Positions 13,982-20,541 of a DNA stretch of 20,706 nt are shown here, piece after piece. Position numbers and translations under genes: made by a program. The stretch lies in the NCBI GenBank assembly GCA_017534025.1, contig JAFWDF010000063.1, positions 1 through 20,706 on the forward strand. The letters run 5' to 3'. The notes under the pieces are model-generated. The model was not told the DNA's origin. It searched no databases and saw nothing but the letters and a program-made list of their open reading frames with translations. The stretch comes from Bacillota bacterium. GTDB taxonomy: Bacteria > Bacillota > Clostridia > Peptostreptococcales > Anaerovoracaceae. The number at the start of each line of letters is the position of its first letter. Positions within the stretch are counted from its first letter, which is position 1.

Positions 13982-16522
13982 ATGGAACAATATAATGTAA
14001 CAGGCATGAGCTGCGCCGCCTGCAGTGCGCATGTTGAAAAAGCCGTCCGCGGTGTTCCCGGCGTCACCGAAGTCATGGTCAATCTTCTGACCAATTCCAT
14101 GACAGTGGAAGGTTCTGCCAGCGAAAGTGATATTGTAAAAGCAGTCGTTAATGCCGGTTATGGCGCATCCCGAAAAGGCGGTCCCGAAGCGGCGGCTTCC
14201 GCAGATTCTCTGGAAGACACGGAAACTCCAAGAATGCTGAAGCGGCTCGCCGCGTCTCTGCTCTTTGTCCTTGTGCTCATGTACATATCCATGGGACACA
14301 TGATGTGGGGCTGGCCGCTGCCGGGCTTTCTGGACGGCAACCATGTTGGCATGGGCCTCGCGCAGATGCTTCTGGCGATCATTGTCATGATCATCAATCA
14401 GAAATTCTTCGTCAACGGATTCCGGGGCGCCATTCACGGGGCGCCGAATATGGATACTCTGGTAGCCATGGGCTCCGCAGTATCTTTCCTGTGGAGCGTA
14501 TATATATTGTTTGCCATGTCCAAAGCGCAGTCCGTGGGGGACACTGCCGCCGTGAACAGCTACATGATGCAGTTCTATTTTGAATCTGCGGCGATGATAC
14601 TGGCACTGATCACAGTCGGAAAAACGCTGGAATCCTACTCCAAGGGACGCACTACCGACGCGTTAAAAAGCCTGATGCAGCTGGCTCCGCAAACCGCGGT
14701 TCTTCTTAAAGACGGAGAAGAAACCGAAGTTCCGGTTGAACAGGTCCGGCAGGGTGATATCTTCGTGGTTCGTCCCGGCGACAGCATTCCGGTGGACGGC
14801 ATTGTACTGGAAGGAAGCAGCGCGGTAGATGAATCCGCCCTGACCGGAGAAAGCGTACCGGCTGACAAAGTGCCGGGCAATGAAGTCTCAGCGGCGACCA
14901 TTAACCGTTCGGGCTATTTGCAGTGCCGGGCAACCAGAGTCGGACAGGACACTGCTCTCAGCCAGATCATTAACATGGTCAGCGACGCAGCGGCTACCAA
15001 AGCGCCGATCTCCCGTACCGCGGATAAAGTGTCCGGCATTTTCGTACCTGCTGTACTTTTGATCGCTCTTGTAGTCTTCATCATCTGGATGCTGGTCGGG
15101 CAGACTGTGGGCTTCTCGCTGGCGCGGGCGATTTCCGTCCTGGTCATCAGCTGTCCTTGCTCCCTTGGTCTGGCCACACCGGTTGCCATCATGGTGGGCA
15201 ACGGACTGGGTGCCAGAAATGGAATTCTCTTTAAAACAGCCGCTTCCCTGGAAGCCGCCGGCCGGGTACAGATCATTGCCCTGGACAAGACCGGCACGAT
15301 CACCGAAGGCCATCCGCAGGTGACCGACGTGCTTCCTGCAGAAGGCATCCGTGAAAAAGAACTCCTTTCCCTGGCCGCTTCACTGGAATCAAAGAGCGAG
15401 CATCCGTTTGCACTTGCTATTCTGGACTGCGCCAAAGAACAGCAGATTCCTGCCGATGACGTGACCGGGTTCCGGGCGCTCACCGGAAACGGACTGACCG
15501 CCGAACACAACGGCCATACACTTACCGGCGGAAGCCTGGCGTTTATCGGAAACCGCGCCGGTATCCCGGAGGCCATGCGGCAGAAGGCGGAAGCCCTCGC
15601 AGACAGCGGAAAAACACCGCTTTTCTTTACGCGGGATAATCAGGTTCTCGGTATGATTGCCGTAGCCGATACCATGAAAGAAGACAGCGCCGAAGCCATC
15701 GCTGCTCTGAAAAACATGGGCATTCATGTAGTTATGCTCACAGGCGACAACCGGAGAACAGCGGCAGCCATCGGCGAACAGGCCGGCGTGGATGAAGTCG
15801 TTGCCGGTGTTCTGCCGGACGGCAAAGAAGCCGTGATCCGACGTCTGCAGGAAAAAGGCAAGGTGGCGATGGTCGGCGACGGTATCAACGACGCGCCGGC
15901 ACTGACCCGAGCTGATACAGGCATCGCCATCGGCGCAGGAACGGACGTAGCCATCGACGCAGCGGATGTTGTTCTCATGAACAGCCGCCTCTCCGACGTC
16001 CCTGCTGCGATCCGGCTCAGCCGGGCCACCCTGCGCAACATTCATGAGAATCTGGGTTGGGCTTTTATTTATAACCTGATTTGCATTCCTGTCGCGGCAG
16101 GTTTGTTTATACACATTAACGGCTGGGCCATGAATCCTATGCTCGGCGCGCTGGCCATGAGTCTTTCCAGCGTCTGCGTAGTGACCAACGCCCTCAGACT
16201 GAACCTGTTCGACGTGCACAGTGCAAAGCATGACCGGAAGATCAGGAACGATCTGCTCGCCGAAAATGAAATCATCATTACTGAAGAACCGGAATCCCCG
16301 GAAACAGGAGGTACTCAAATGGATCAGACCATCGAAATCAAAGGCATGATGTGCCATATGTGCGAAAAACACGTAAAGAACGCTCTGGAAGCGCTCCCTG
16401 GTGTGGAAGAAGCTGTTCCGAACCATGAAGCGGACAAAGCGGACCTGAAGCTCAGCGCGCCGGTATCCATGGAAGATCTGAAGGCTGCCGTAGAAGGTGC
16501 CGGTTACGAATTCATCGGATAA
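13982..16522 (+). CDS. copA: Copper-exporting P1B-type ATPase with a C-terminal CopZ-like domain
   Basis: Pumps Cu(I) out across the membrane using ATP. It has 846 residues. Domains in order are: an N-terminal HMA metal-binding domain with CxxC at Cys11/Cys14 (GMSCAACSAH); membrane helices from about 85; the actuator loop with TGES; the ion-channel motif CPC at 391-393, which marks Cu(I) specificity; the phosphorylation site DKTGT at Asp435; SEHPFA; GDGIND at 632-637; then the last helices. After a 25-30 residue acidic linker a second HMA domain (about 780-846) follows, with Cys791/Cys794 in GMMCHMC. This tail has its own ribosome-binding site and ATG, listed separately. Copper chaperone genes are usually separate from copA, so the tail looks like a captured copZ. 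The MATE gene follows 9 bases later. Confidence 0.93.
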   Translation: MEQYNVTGMSCAACSAHVEKAVRGVPGVTEVMVNLLTNSMTVEGSASESDIVKAVVNAGYGASRKGGPEAAASADSLEDTETPRMLKRLAASLLFVLVLMYISMGHMMWGWPLPGFLDGNHVGMGLAQMLLAIIVMIINQKFFVNGFRGAIHGAPNMDTLVAMGSAVSFLWSVYILFAMSKAQSVGDTAAVNSYMMQFYFESAAMILALITVGKTLESYSKGRTTDALKSLMQLAPQTAVLLKDGEETEVPVEQVRQGDIFVVRPGDSIPVDGIVLEGSSAVDESALTGESVPADKVPGNEVSAATINRSGYLQCRATRVGQDTALSQIINMVSDAAATKAPISRTADKVSGIFVPAVLLIALVVFIIWMLVGQTVGFSLARAISVLVISCPCSLGLATPVAIMVGNGLGARNGILFKTAASLEAAGRVQIIALDKTGTITEGHPQVTDVLPAEGIREKELLSLAASLESKSEHPFALAILDCAKEQQIPADDVTGFRALTGNGLTAEHNGHTLTGGSLAFIGNRAGIPEAMRQKAEALADSGKTPLFFTRDNQVLGMIAVADTMKEDSAEAIAALKNMGIHVVMLTGDNRRTAAAIGEQAGVDEVVAGVLPDGKEAVIRRLQEKGKVAMVGDGINDAPALTRADTGIAIGAGTDVAIDAADVVLMNSRLSDVPAAIRLSRATLRNIHENLGWAFIYNLICIPVAAGLFIHINGWAMNPMLGALAMSLSSVCVVTNALRLNLFDVHSAKHDRKIRNDLLAENEIIITEEPESPETGGTQMDQTIEIKGMMCHMCEKHVKNALEALPGVEEAVPNHEADKADLKLSAPVSMEDLKAAVEGAGYEFIG
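16306..16522 (+). CDS. Possible internal start inside copA giving a free CopZ-like copper chaperone
   Basis: A perfect AGGAGGT (16306-16312) lies six bases before an in-frame ATG (16319-16321) within copA. Starting there would give a 67-residue protein beginning MDQTIEIKGMMCHMC, the length and fold of a stand-alone CopZ chaperone with a CxxC copper site. The motif is forced only loosely by the protein sequence (TGGT), so its quality is suggestive. Seen directly: the site, spacing and frame. Inferred: that ribosomes use it, giving both a tethered and a free chaperone domain. It may equally be a relic of a recent gene fusion. Confidence 0.5.
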
Positions 16523-16531
16523 CAAAGACCA

Positions 16532-17908
16532 TTGAAACAGATCGATTTTGAAAGCGGGAATATAAAACAGAATATCTTTTTCAGTGCCGTTCCGATGCTG
16601 GCCGCCCAGCTGCTGCATCTGCTCTACAACATCGTGGACAGAATCTTCATCGGACGGATCCCGGGAGAAGGGGCCGATGCTCTTGCAGGCGTCGGTCTCT
16701 GTTTTCCTGTTGTCATAATGATCCTGGCTTTTGCCGGCATGTACGGATCCGGCGGCGGTCCATTGTGTTCCATGGAACTGGGCCGTGAGGATCCGGAAAA
16801 AGCCGAACGAATCATGAACACATCCTTCAGTCTGCTTCTGGGAACATCCATCCTTGTTACGGCAGCCGGTTTTCTGTTCATGAAACCGATGCTTCTGCTT
16901 TTCGGTGCTTCCGAAGTCACTCTGCGCTATGCAGTCGATTATCTGTCCATCTATCTTCTGGGCACGGTTTTTGCCATGATTGCCTCCGGTATCACGCCGT
17001 TCATCAATGCGCAGGGATTTACTTCCACCGGCATGATGTCCGTCTTTATCGGCGCCATTACCAACATGATCCTGGACCCGGTCTTTATCTTTGCAATGGG
17101 ACTGGGTGTGCGCGGCGCCGCTATTGCCACCGTGATTTCCCAGGGGCTTTCCGCAGCGTTCTGCCTCCGCTTTCTGACTTCTGAAAAAGCGGATCTGCGG
17201 ATCCGGCGCTCTCAGGTCCTGCATCCGGACCGCGCCCTTTCCGGAAAAATCATCTGGCTGGGCTTTTCCATGTTCATCACTCATTTCACCAACAGCCTGG
17301 TCACGATTGTCTGCAACCGCATGCTGAGTATCTACGGCGGGGATCTGTACATTTCCATCTATGCGATTCTGTCCTCTGTCCGCCAGGTATTCGACGTCCC
17401 TACGGGCGCCATCACAGAAGGATCCTCACCAGTGGTCAGTTACAATTACGGGGCCAGAAGAAGTGAAAAGACCCGGGAAAGCATCCGTCTCATGTGCCTC
17501 GCTGCTTTTGTATATTCTCTGACGGCATGGGGGCTGATCTCTTTGTTCCCTTCTGCCTTCATCAGGATTTTCACGTCCGACACCCATGTAATCGCCACAG
17601 CAGTTCCGCTGCTGCACATATACTTTTTCGCTTTTGTTTTTCAGGCTCTTCAGTATGGCGGACAGACTACCTTCCGCTCCCTGGGCATGAAAAACCACGC
17701 GATTTTCTTTTCACTTTTCCGCAAGGTCATTATCGTAGTTCCTCTGACAATTCTGTTTCCGAAGCTGTTCCCTCTGCTGGGGGCTTCGCCGATTCAAGGT
17801 ATTTTTGCTGCGGAACCGGTATCCAACGTGATCGGCGGTACGGCCTGTTTCACAACTATGTATATTCTGATTTACCGCAAGCTCCGCAAAGGGCTCTTTC
17901 CGGACTGA
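16532..17908 (+). CDS. MATE-family efflux transporter
   Basis: A 458-residue integral membrane protein of the MATE family, which exports drugs or metabolites in exchange for Na+ or H+. The N-terminus MKQIDFESGNIKQNIFF, then LLYNIVDRIFIGRIP, is typical of the clostridial branch, and about twelve hydrophobic segments in two halves are visible. The start is a TTG at 16532, chosen because the residues from there match the family and no ATG lies before the first helix. There is no good Shine-Dalgarno, and the start is 9 bases after the copA stop, so translation probably depends on ribosomes finishing copA. The substrate is unknown; neighbourhood with copA is not proof of a metal role. It converges with the polymerase gene with only 15 bases between stops and no visible terminator. 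Confidence 0.9.
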   Translation: MKQIDFESGNIKQNIFFSAVPMLAAQLLHLLYNIVDRIFIGRIPGEGADALAGVGLCFPVVIMILAFAGMYGSGGGPLCSMELGREDPEKAERIMNTSFSLLLGTSILVTAAGFLFMKPMLLLFGASEVTLRYAVDYLSIYLLGTVFAMIASGITPFINAQGFTSTGMMSVFIGAITNMILDPVFIFAMGLGVRGAAIATVISQGLSAAFCLRFLTSEKADLRIRRSQVLHPDRALSGKIIWLGFSMFITHFTNSLVTIVCNRMLSIYGGDLYISIYAILSSVRQVFDVPTGAITEGSSPVVSYNYGARRSEKTRESIRLMCLAAFVYSLTAWGLISLFPSAFIRIFTSDTHVIATAVPLLHIYFFAFVFQALQYGGQTTFRSLGMKNHAIFFSLFRKVIIVVPLTILFPKLFPLLGASPIQGIFAAEPVSNVIGGTACFTTMYILIYRKLRKGLFPD

Positions 17909-17923
17909 CAGCCCGGTATACAT

Positions 17924-19303
17924 TCAGGCCCGGTGCCCTCCGATCTCCCGGTTTCTTTCCAGCGTGCGCGCATCCTTCAGCAGATCCATGCCCAGAAAAA
18001 TAGAATTTTTCCCATATCGATCCTGAATGGCAATCACTGCGCGCATCAGTTTTTTCTCCTTATCCTCCTGCCGGATATCAGAAAACAGATCCAGCTGTAC
18101 TCCCTGTTCGGAACAGACATTATTAAAAGCGATACTGACACGGTGAACGGTCCATTCCTCCGGCGCCAGCCTGTCATAAAGACAGCCCGCGCACTTCATC
18201 AGCCGGCTGGCGGAAGAAGTCTGCCCGCCGACGGCCAGTGTCCCGCCCGCCGTGCCACGCTGCCATCCCTGTATAGAATAGGAAATATACATCGTGACGG
18301 AATCCGTCACCCATCCGTGCCGCACCAGATCCAGGCTCAGCACATCTGTCATCTCCACCGCAATCAGGCGGCCCCCCGGCCGGTCCCGCGGGACACCCAG
18401 CACCTGTCCGCTGGACAGAGAATGATTCTTCGGGCGGTAGGATCGGATATCCGGGATCCCCGCTGTCTCACGCCCCCATGCATGATCAATCAGAAGTTCA
18501 GCGTCAATACCGAACAGGCGGTATAACACATCCGGATCCGCTTCTGCAATCTTCCGCATCGTGGTAAGTCCGATCTTATCCAGTCTTCTCCGGGTTCCCG
18601 GGCCGATTCTCCAGAAATCCGTAAGCGGCTGGTGATCCCACAGCTGTTTCTGATACTCCTGTTCTGTCAGTACTGCAATCCGGTCCGGCTGATGCTTCGC
18701 CAGAATATCCAGGGCTACTTTGGCCAGATACATATTGGTTCCTATTCCGCAGGCGGACAGAATACCGGTTGTCTGATAGATGTCCTCCATAATGCATTCC
18801 GCAAACCCGCGCGCCGTCAGCCGCCGGGGCTGCAGATAATCCGTAACATCCAGAAAGGCTTCGTCCACGGAGTACACATGGATATCCTCCGGTGCCACAT
18901 GTTTTCTGTACACTTCGTAAATCCGGGCGGAATACGCCATATACAACGCCATCCGGGGCGTCGCCATGATATAATCCACATCCGGCGGAATTTCAAACAC
19001 CCGGCAGCGGTTTTTCACGCCCAGCGCCTTCATGGCCGGTGTAATGGCCAGACAGATGGTCCGGTCCGTCCGGTCCGGATCCGCCACCACCAGATTGACT
19101 TTCATGGGATCCAGCCCCCGTTCCACACACTCTACGGACGCGTAAAACGATTTCAGATCTACTACCAGATAAATCCTCTCCGTTCCCTGCCGGCCGGAAA
19201 CGGACGCCGGCCCGTCATCCCGGATCATTTCCTCAAATCCCTGCAGCGCCGCAAACGGCATAAACTGCTTGGCCCGCTGGGAATTTCCCATCTTTGCTCT
19301 CAT
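17924..19303 (-). CDS. Y-family (UmuC/DinB-like) translesion DNA polymerase with a YolD-like N-terminal tail
   Basis: Copies past DNA lesions with low fidelity. It has 459 residues. The polymerase core starts near 44 (IYLVVDLKSFYASVE), with catalytic Asp49, probable steric-gate Tyr54 and the second acidic pair Asp147/Glu148 in YSVDEAFLD. The finger, thumb and little-finger regions follow, then a sliding-clamp motif QLDLF at 403-407 and the clostridial ending NREIGGHRA. Ahead of the core, residues 6-24 read MGNSQRAKQFMPFAALQGF, a segment resembling the short YolD-like proteins usually encoded as a separate gene next to uvrX/umuC genes in Firmicutes, so it looks like a fusion of a shortened YolD piece. 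The start at 19303 has GGAG about 10 bases upstream; Met5 is an alternative. The promoter is a perfect consensus and faces that of the XRE gene. No LexA-type box was found. Confidence 0.9.
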   Translation of the reverse strand: MRAKMGNSQRAKQFMPFAALQGFEEMIRDDGPASVSGRQGTERIYLVVDLKSFYASVECVERGLDPMKVNLVVADPDRTDRTICLAITPAMKALGVKNRCRVFEIPPDVDYIMATPRMALYMAYSARIYEVYRKHVAPEDIHVYSVDEAFLDVTDYLQPRRLTARGFAECIMEDIYQTTGILSACGIGTNMYLAKVALDILAKHQPDRIAVLTEQEYQKQLWDHQPLTDFWRIGPGTRRRLDKIGLTTMRKIAEADPDVLYRLFGIDAELLIDHAWGRETAGIPDIRSYRPKNHSLSSGQVLGVPRDRPGGRLIAVEMTDVLSLDLVRHGWVTDSVTMYISYSIQGWQRGTAGGTLAVGGQTSSASRLMKCAGCLYDRLAPEEWTVHRVSIAFNNVCSEQGVQLDLFSDIRQEDKEKKLMRAVIAIQDRYGKNSIFLGMDLLKDARTLERNREIGGHRA

Positions 19304-19332
19304 GATCCCGTCTCCGTTTCTTTCATTTGTAT

Positions 19333-19344
19333 ATCTCCGGAGAT
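19333..19344. repeat. Perfect 12-bp palindrome next to the XRE -35
   Basis: ATCTCCGGAGAT is a perfect palindrome that touches the -35 TTGACA (19344) of the XRE promoter. It could be a protein site, or a small hairpin in the 5' leader of the polymerase transcript. Nothing in the sequence decides between these. Confidence 0.35.
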
Positions 19345-19372
19345 TGACAGGATGTGAAAATCAATGTATTAT
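19344..19372 (+). promoter_or_regulatory. Predicted promoter of the XRE-immA operon
   Basis: TTGACA (19344-19349) and TATTAT (19367-19372) with a 17-base spacer. The spacer holds one copy of the repeated ATGTGAAAwT site. The start would be near 19379, leaving a leader of about 98 bases that runs through the opposing promoter. Confidence 0.7.
19351..19361 (+). promoter_or_regulatory. Operator-like site 1 (GATGTGAAAAT)
   Basis: First of three related 11-base sites. It lies between -35 and -10 of the XRE promoter and forms an inverted pair (10 of 11 matching) with site 2, centres 33 bases apart, about three helical turns. The best candidate binder is the adjacent XRE protein. Confidence 0.5.
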
Positions 19373-19383
19373 ATGAGCAAGTC

Positions 19384-19394
19384 AATTTCACATC
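19384..19394 (-). promoter_or_regulatory. Operator-like site 2 (GATGTGAAATT on the minus strand)
   Basis: Second copy, in reverse orientation, just downstream of both predicted transcript starts (XRE near 19379, polymerase near 19397). A repressor bound here could block both transcripts. Confidence 0.5.
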
Positions 19395-19403
19395 TGCACG
19401 TGC

Positions 19404-19432
19404 ATTATATGCCATTCAATTGCACTTGTCAA
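19404..19432 (-). promoter_or_regulatory. Predicted polymerase promoter, perfect consensus
   Basis: On the minus strand TTGACA (19432-19427), a 17-base spacer and TATAAT (19409-19404) match the sigma-A consensus exactly. A promoter this strong in front of a mutagenic polymerase strongly implies repression under normal conditions. The palindrome TGCACGTGCA (19395-19404) overlaps its -10 edge and start site. Confidence 0.75.
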
Positions 19433-19437
19433 CGCAA

Positions 19438-19448
19438 TATGTGAAATT
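19438..19448 (+). promoter_or_regulatory. Operator-like site 3 (TATGTGAAATT)
   Basis: Third copy, 10 of 11 identical to site 2, lying just upstream of the polymerase -35. A weaker reversed copy, GTGAGAAAAT (19459-19450), follows and makes a loose inverted repeat with it, close to the XRE ribosome-binding site. Confidence 0.45.
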
Positions 19449-19476
19449 TATTTTCTCACTTTCAGAGGAGACGGTT

Positions 19477-19908
19477 ATGAAATTCGGGGAAAAATTAATC
19501 GCATTGCGAAAGGGAAAGAACCTGACACAGCAGGAAGCCGCCGACGCCGCGGGGATTTCCCGCCGCACGTACATCAGCTATGAACAGGAGGGACGGTATC
19601 CGCGAAAACGCATTGTTTACGAAAAACTGGCGGATCTGTTCGAATGTGACAGGAATTATCTTCTGACCGAAGATGAGGAATTCGTCTCCGCTGCTGCAGA
19701 GCAGTACGGAGCGAAAGGCAAACGGGAAGCGGAACAGCTGGTGGCGGAATTATCCGGCCTCTTTGCCGGCGGTGAACTGTCCGAACGGGACATGGACGCC
19801 GTGATGATCGCGCTGCAGAAAGCCTATTTCGAATGCAAACAGGATAATAAAAAATACTCGCCGAAGGCACGGACAGACCAGACTGCGGAGGTGACATCCC
19901 GTGATTGA
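19477..19908 (+). CDS. XRE-family transcriptional regulator, ImmR/DdrO-like
   Basis: A 143-residue DNA-binding protein. The helix-turn-helix covers about 4-62 (FGEKLIALRKGKNLTQQEAA, then AGISRRTYISYEQEGRYP). A helical C-terminal part, about 70-125, probably serves dimerisation, with a lysine-rich tail. The ATG at 19477 has AGAGGAG before it at 19464-19470. The open frame reaches back to 19354, but that ATG lies inside the XRE promoter itself, upstream of the predicted transcript start. The gene overlaps the following metallopeptidase gene by 8 bases, the standard arrangement for a repressor inactivated by an ImmA/IrrE protease. It is divergent from the polymerase gene and shares the operator-rich region with it, so it probably represses both itself and the polymerase. 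It may instead be a remnant of a mobile element, as such pairs are common there. Confidence 0.88.
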   Translation: MKFGEKLIALRKGKNLTQQEAADAAGISRRTYISYEQEGRYPRKRIVYEKLADLFECDRNYLLTEDEEFVSAAAEQYGAKGKREAEQLVAELSGLFAGGELSERDMDAVMIALQKAYFECKQDNKKYSPKARTDQTAEVTSRD

Positions 19909-20467
19909 TTCTCAGGGCATCTTCCGCCGGGCGGAGGCACTGGTGAATCGCTTCGGGAGCCGGGATCCGGAAACCATTGCGGGCGAACTCGGAATCTGGA
20001 TCCGGGAAGAACCGGCGTTCCGGGACCTGCTGGGCATGTACACGGTCCGCTGGCGGCACCGGATGATTTTCCTGAACCCGTCCATGACGGTTCCGCTCCG
20101 GCAGATGGTCATCGGCCATGAGCTCGGCCACGACGCGCTCCACAGGGATTTTGCGCGGAACCGGGCACTGCAGGAATTCACTCTATTCAATATGAAGGAC
20201 ACCACAGAATATGAGGCCAATGCCTTTGCCGCACACATTCTTCTGGACAATGAAACCGTATACCGGACCGCGCTGCAGGGCCATGATATCGTGCAAATGG
20301 CCGGCCTGCTGAACACGGACATCAATCTGCTGCTCATTAAATTGCAGGAAATGAACCGCCTGGGATACGATTTCCGCATGCCGATGACACCGGATGGCAG
20401 CTTCTTCCGGAAGATCCGGCCGGACGGAAAACGTAACAGCCGGACCGGCGCGCCACAAATCGAGTAG
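19901..20467 (+). CDS. ImmA/IrrE-family metallopeptidase
   Basis: A 188-residue putative zinc protease (COG2856 type). The zinc site HELGH is at 73-77 (IGHELGHDALH) with the likely third ligand Glu105 in EYEANAFAAHILL. Relatives ImmA of ICEBs1 and IrrE of Deinococcus cleave an XRE-type repressor encoded nearby, and the XRE gene directly upstream is the obvious substrate. The start is GTG at 19901, inside the end of the XRE gene, with GGAGGTGA at 19888-19895. Oddly, the last base of the final codon and the stop TAG fall in the predicted group II intron sequence that starts at 20464, so the original C-terminus may have been longer or different. The conserved catalytic part is complete. Confidence 0.87.
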   Translation: MIDSQGIFRRAEALVNRFGSRDPETIAGELGIWIREEPAFRDLLGMYTVRWRHRMIFLNPSMTVPLRQMVIGHELGHDALHRDFARNRALQEFTLFNMKDTTEYEANAFAAHILLDNETVYRTALQGHDIVQMAGLLNTDINLLLIKLQEMNRLGYDFRMPMTPDGSFFRKIRPDGKRNSRTGAPQIE

Positions 20468-20498
20468 GAGGGGGATTTGGTTAATCCCCCGACCTCTC
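20464..20498 (-). ncRNA. Group II intron domain VI (branch-point helix)
   Basis: On the minus strand GGGGGATT pairs with AATCCCCC around a short AACCA loop, and the flanking AGG pairs with CCT; CCTAC ends the intron. The branch adenosine should lie near the 3' side of the stem. Confidence 0.65.
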
Positions 20499-20500
20499 AC

Positions 20501-20532
20501 ACCACCGTACGTACCGTTCGGTATACGGCGGT
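20501..20532 (-). ncRNA. Group II intron domain V (catalytic hairpin)
   Basis: A 32-base hairpin on the minus strand: a 9-bp lower helix (ACCGCCGTA with TACGGTGGT), a two-base CG bulge, a 4-bp upper helix (TACC/GGTA) and a GAAC loop. The lower helix contains a CGC triad pairing with GUG, the catalytic triad form in some bacterial group II introns. Confidence 0.8.
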
Positions 20533-20541
20533 TCAACCAAC

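Noticed and set aside
15389..17284. 631-codon minus-strand open frame opposite copA and the MATE gene
   Set aside because: It spans two well-supported plus-strand genes and their junction and has a His/Gln/Arg-rich shadow composition.
19354..19476. Upstream in-frame ATG for the XRE gene
   Set aside because: That start lies inside the predicted promoter and upstream of the transcript start; AGAGGAG supports 19477.
19304..19476. LexA (SOS) box before the polymerase
   Set aside because: No GAAC-N4-GTTC-like sequence is present in the region.
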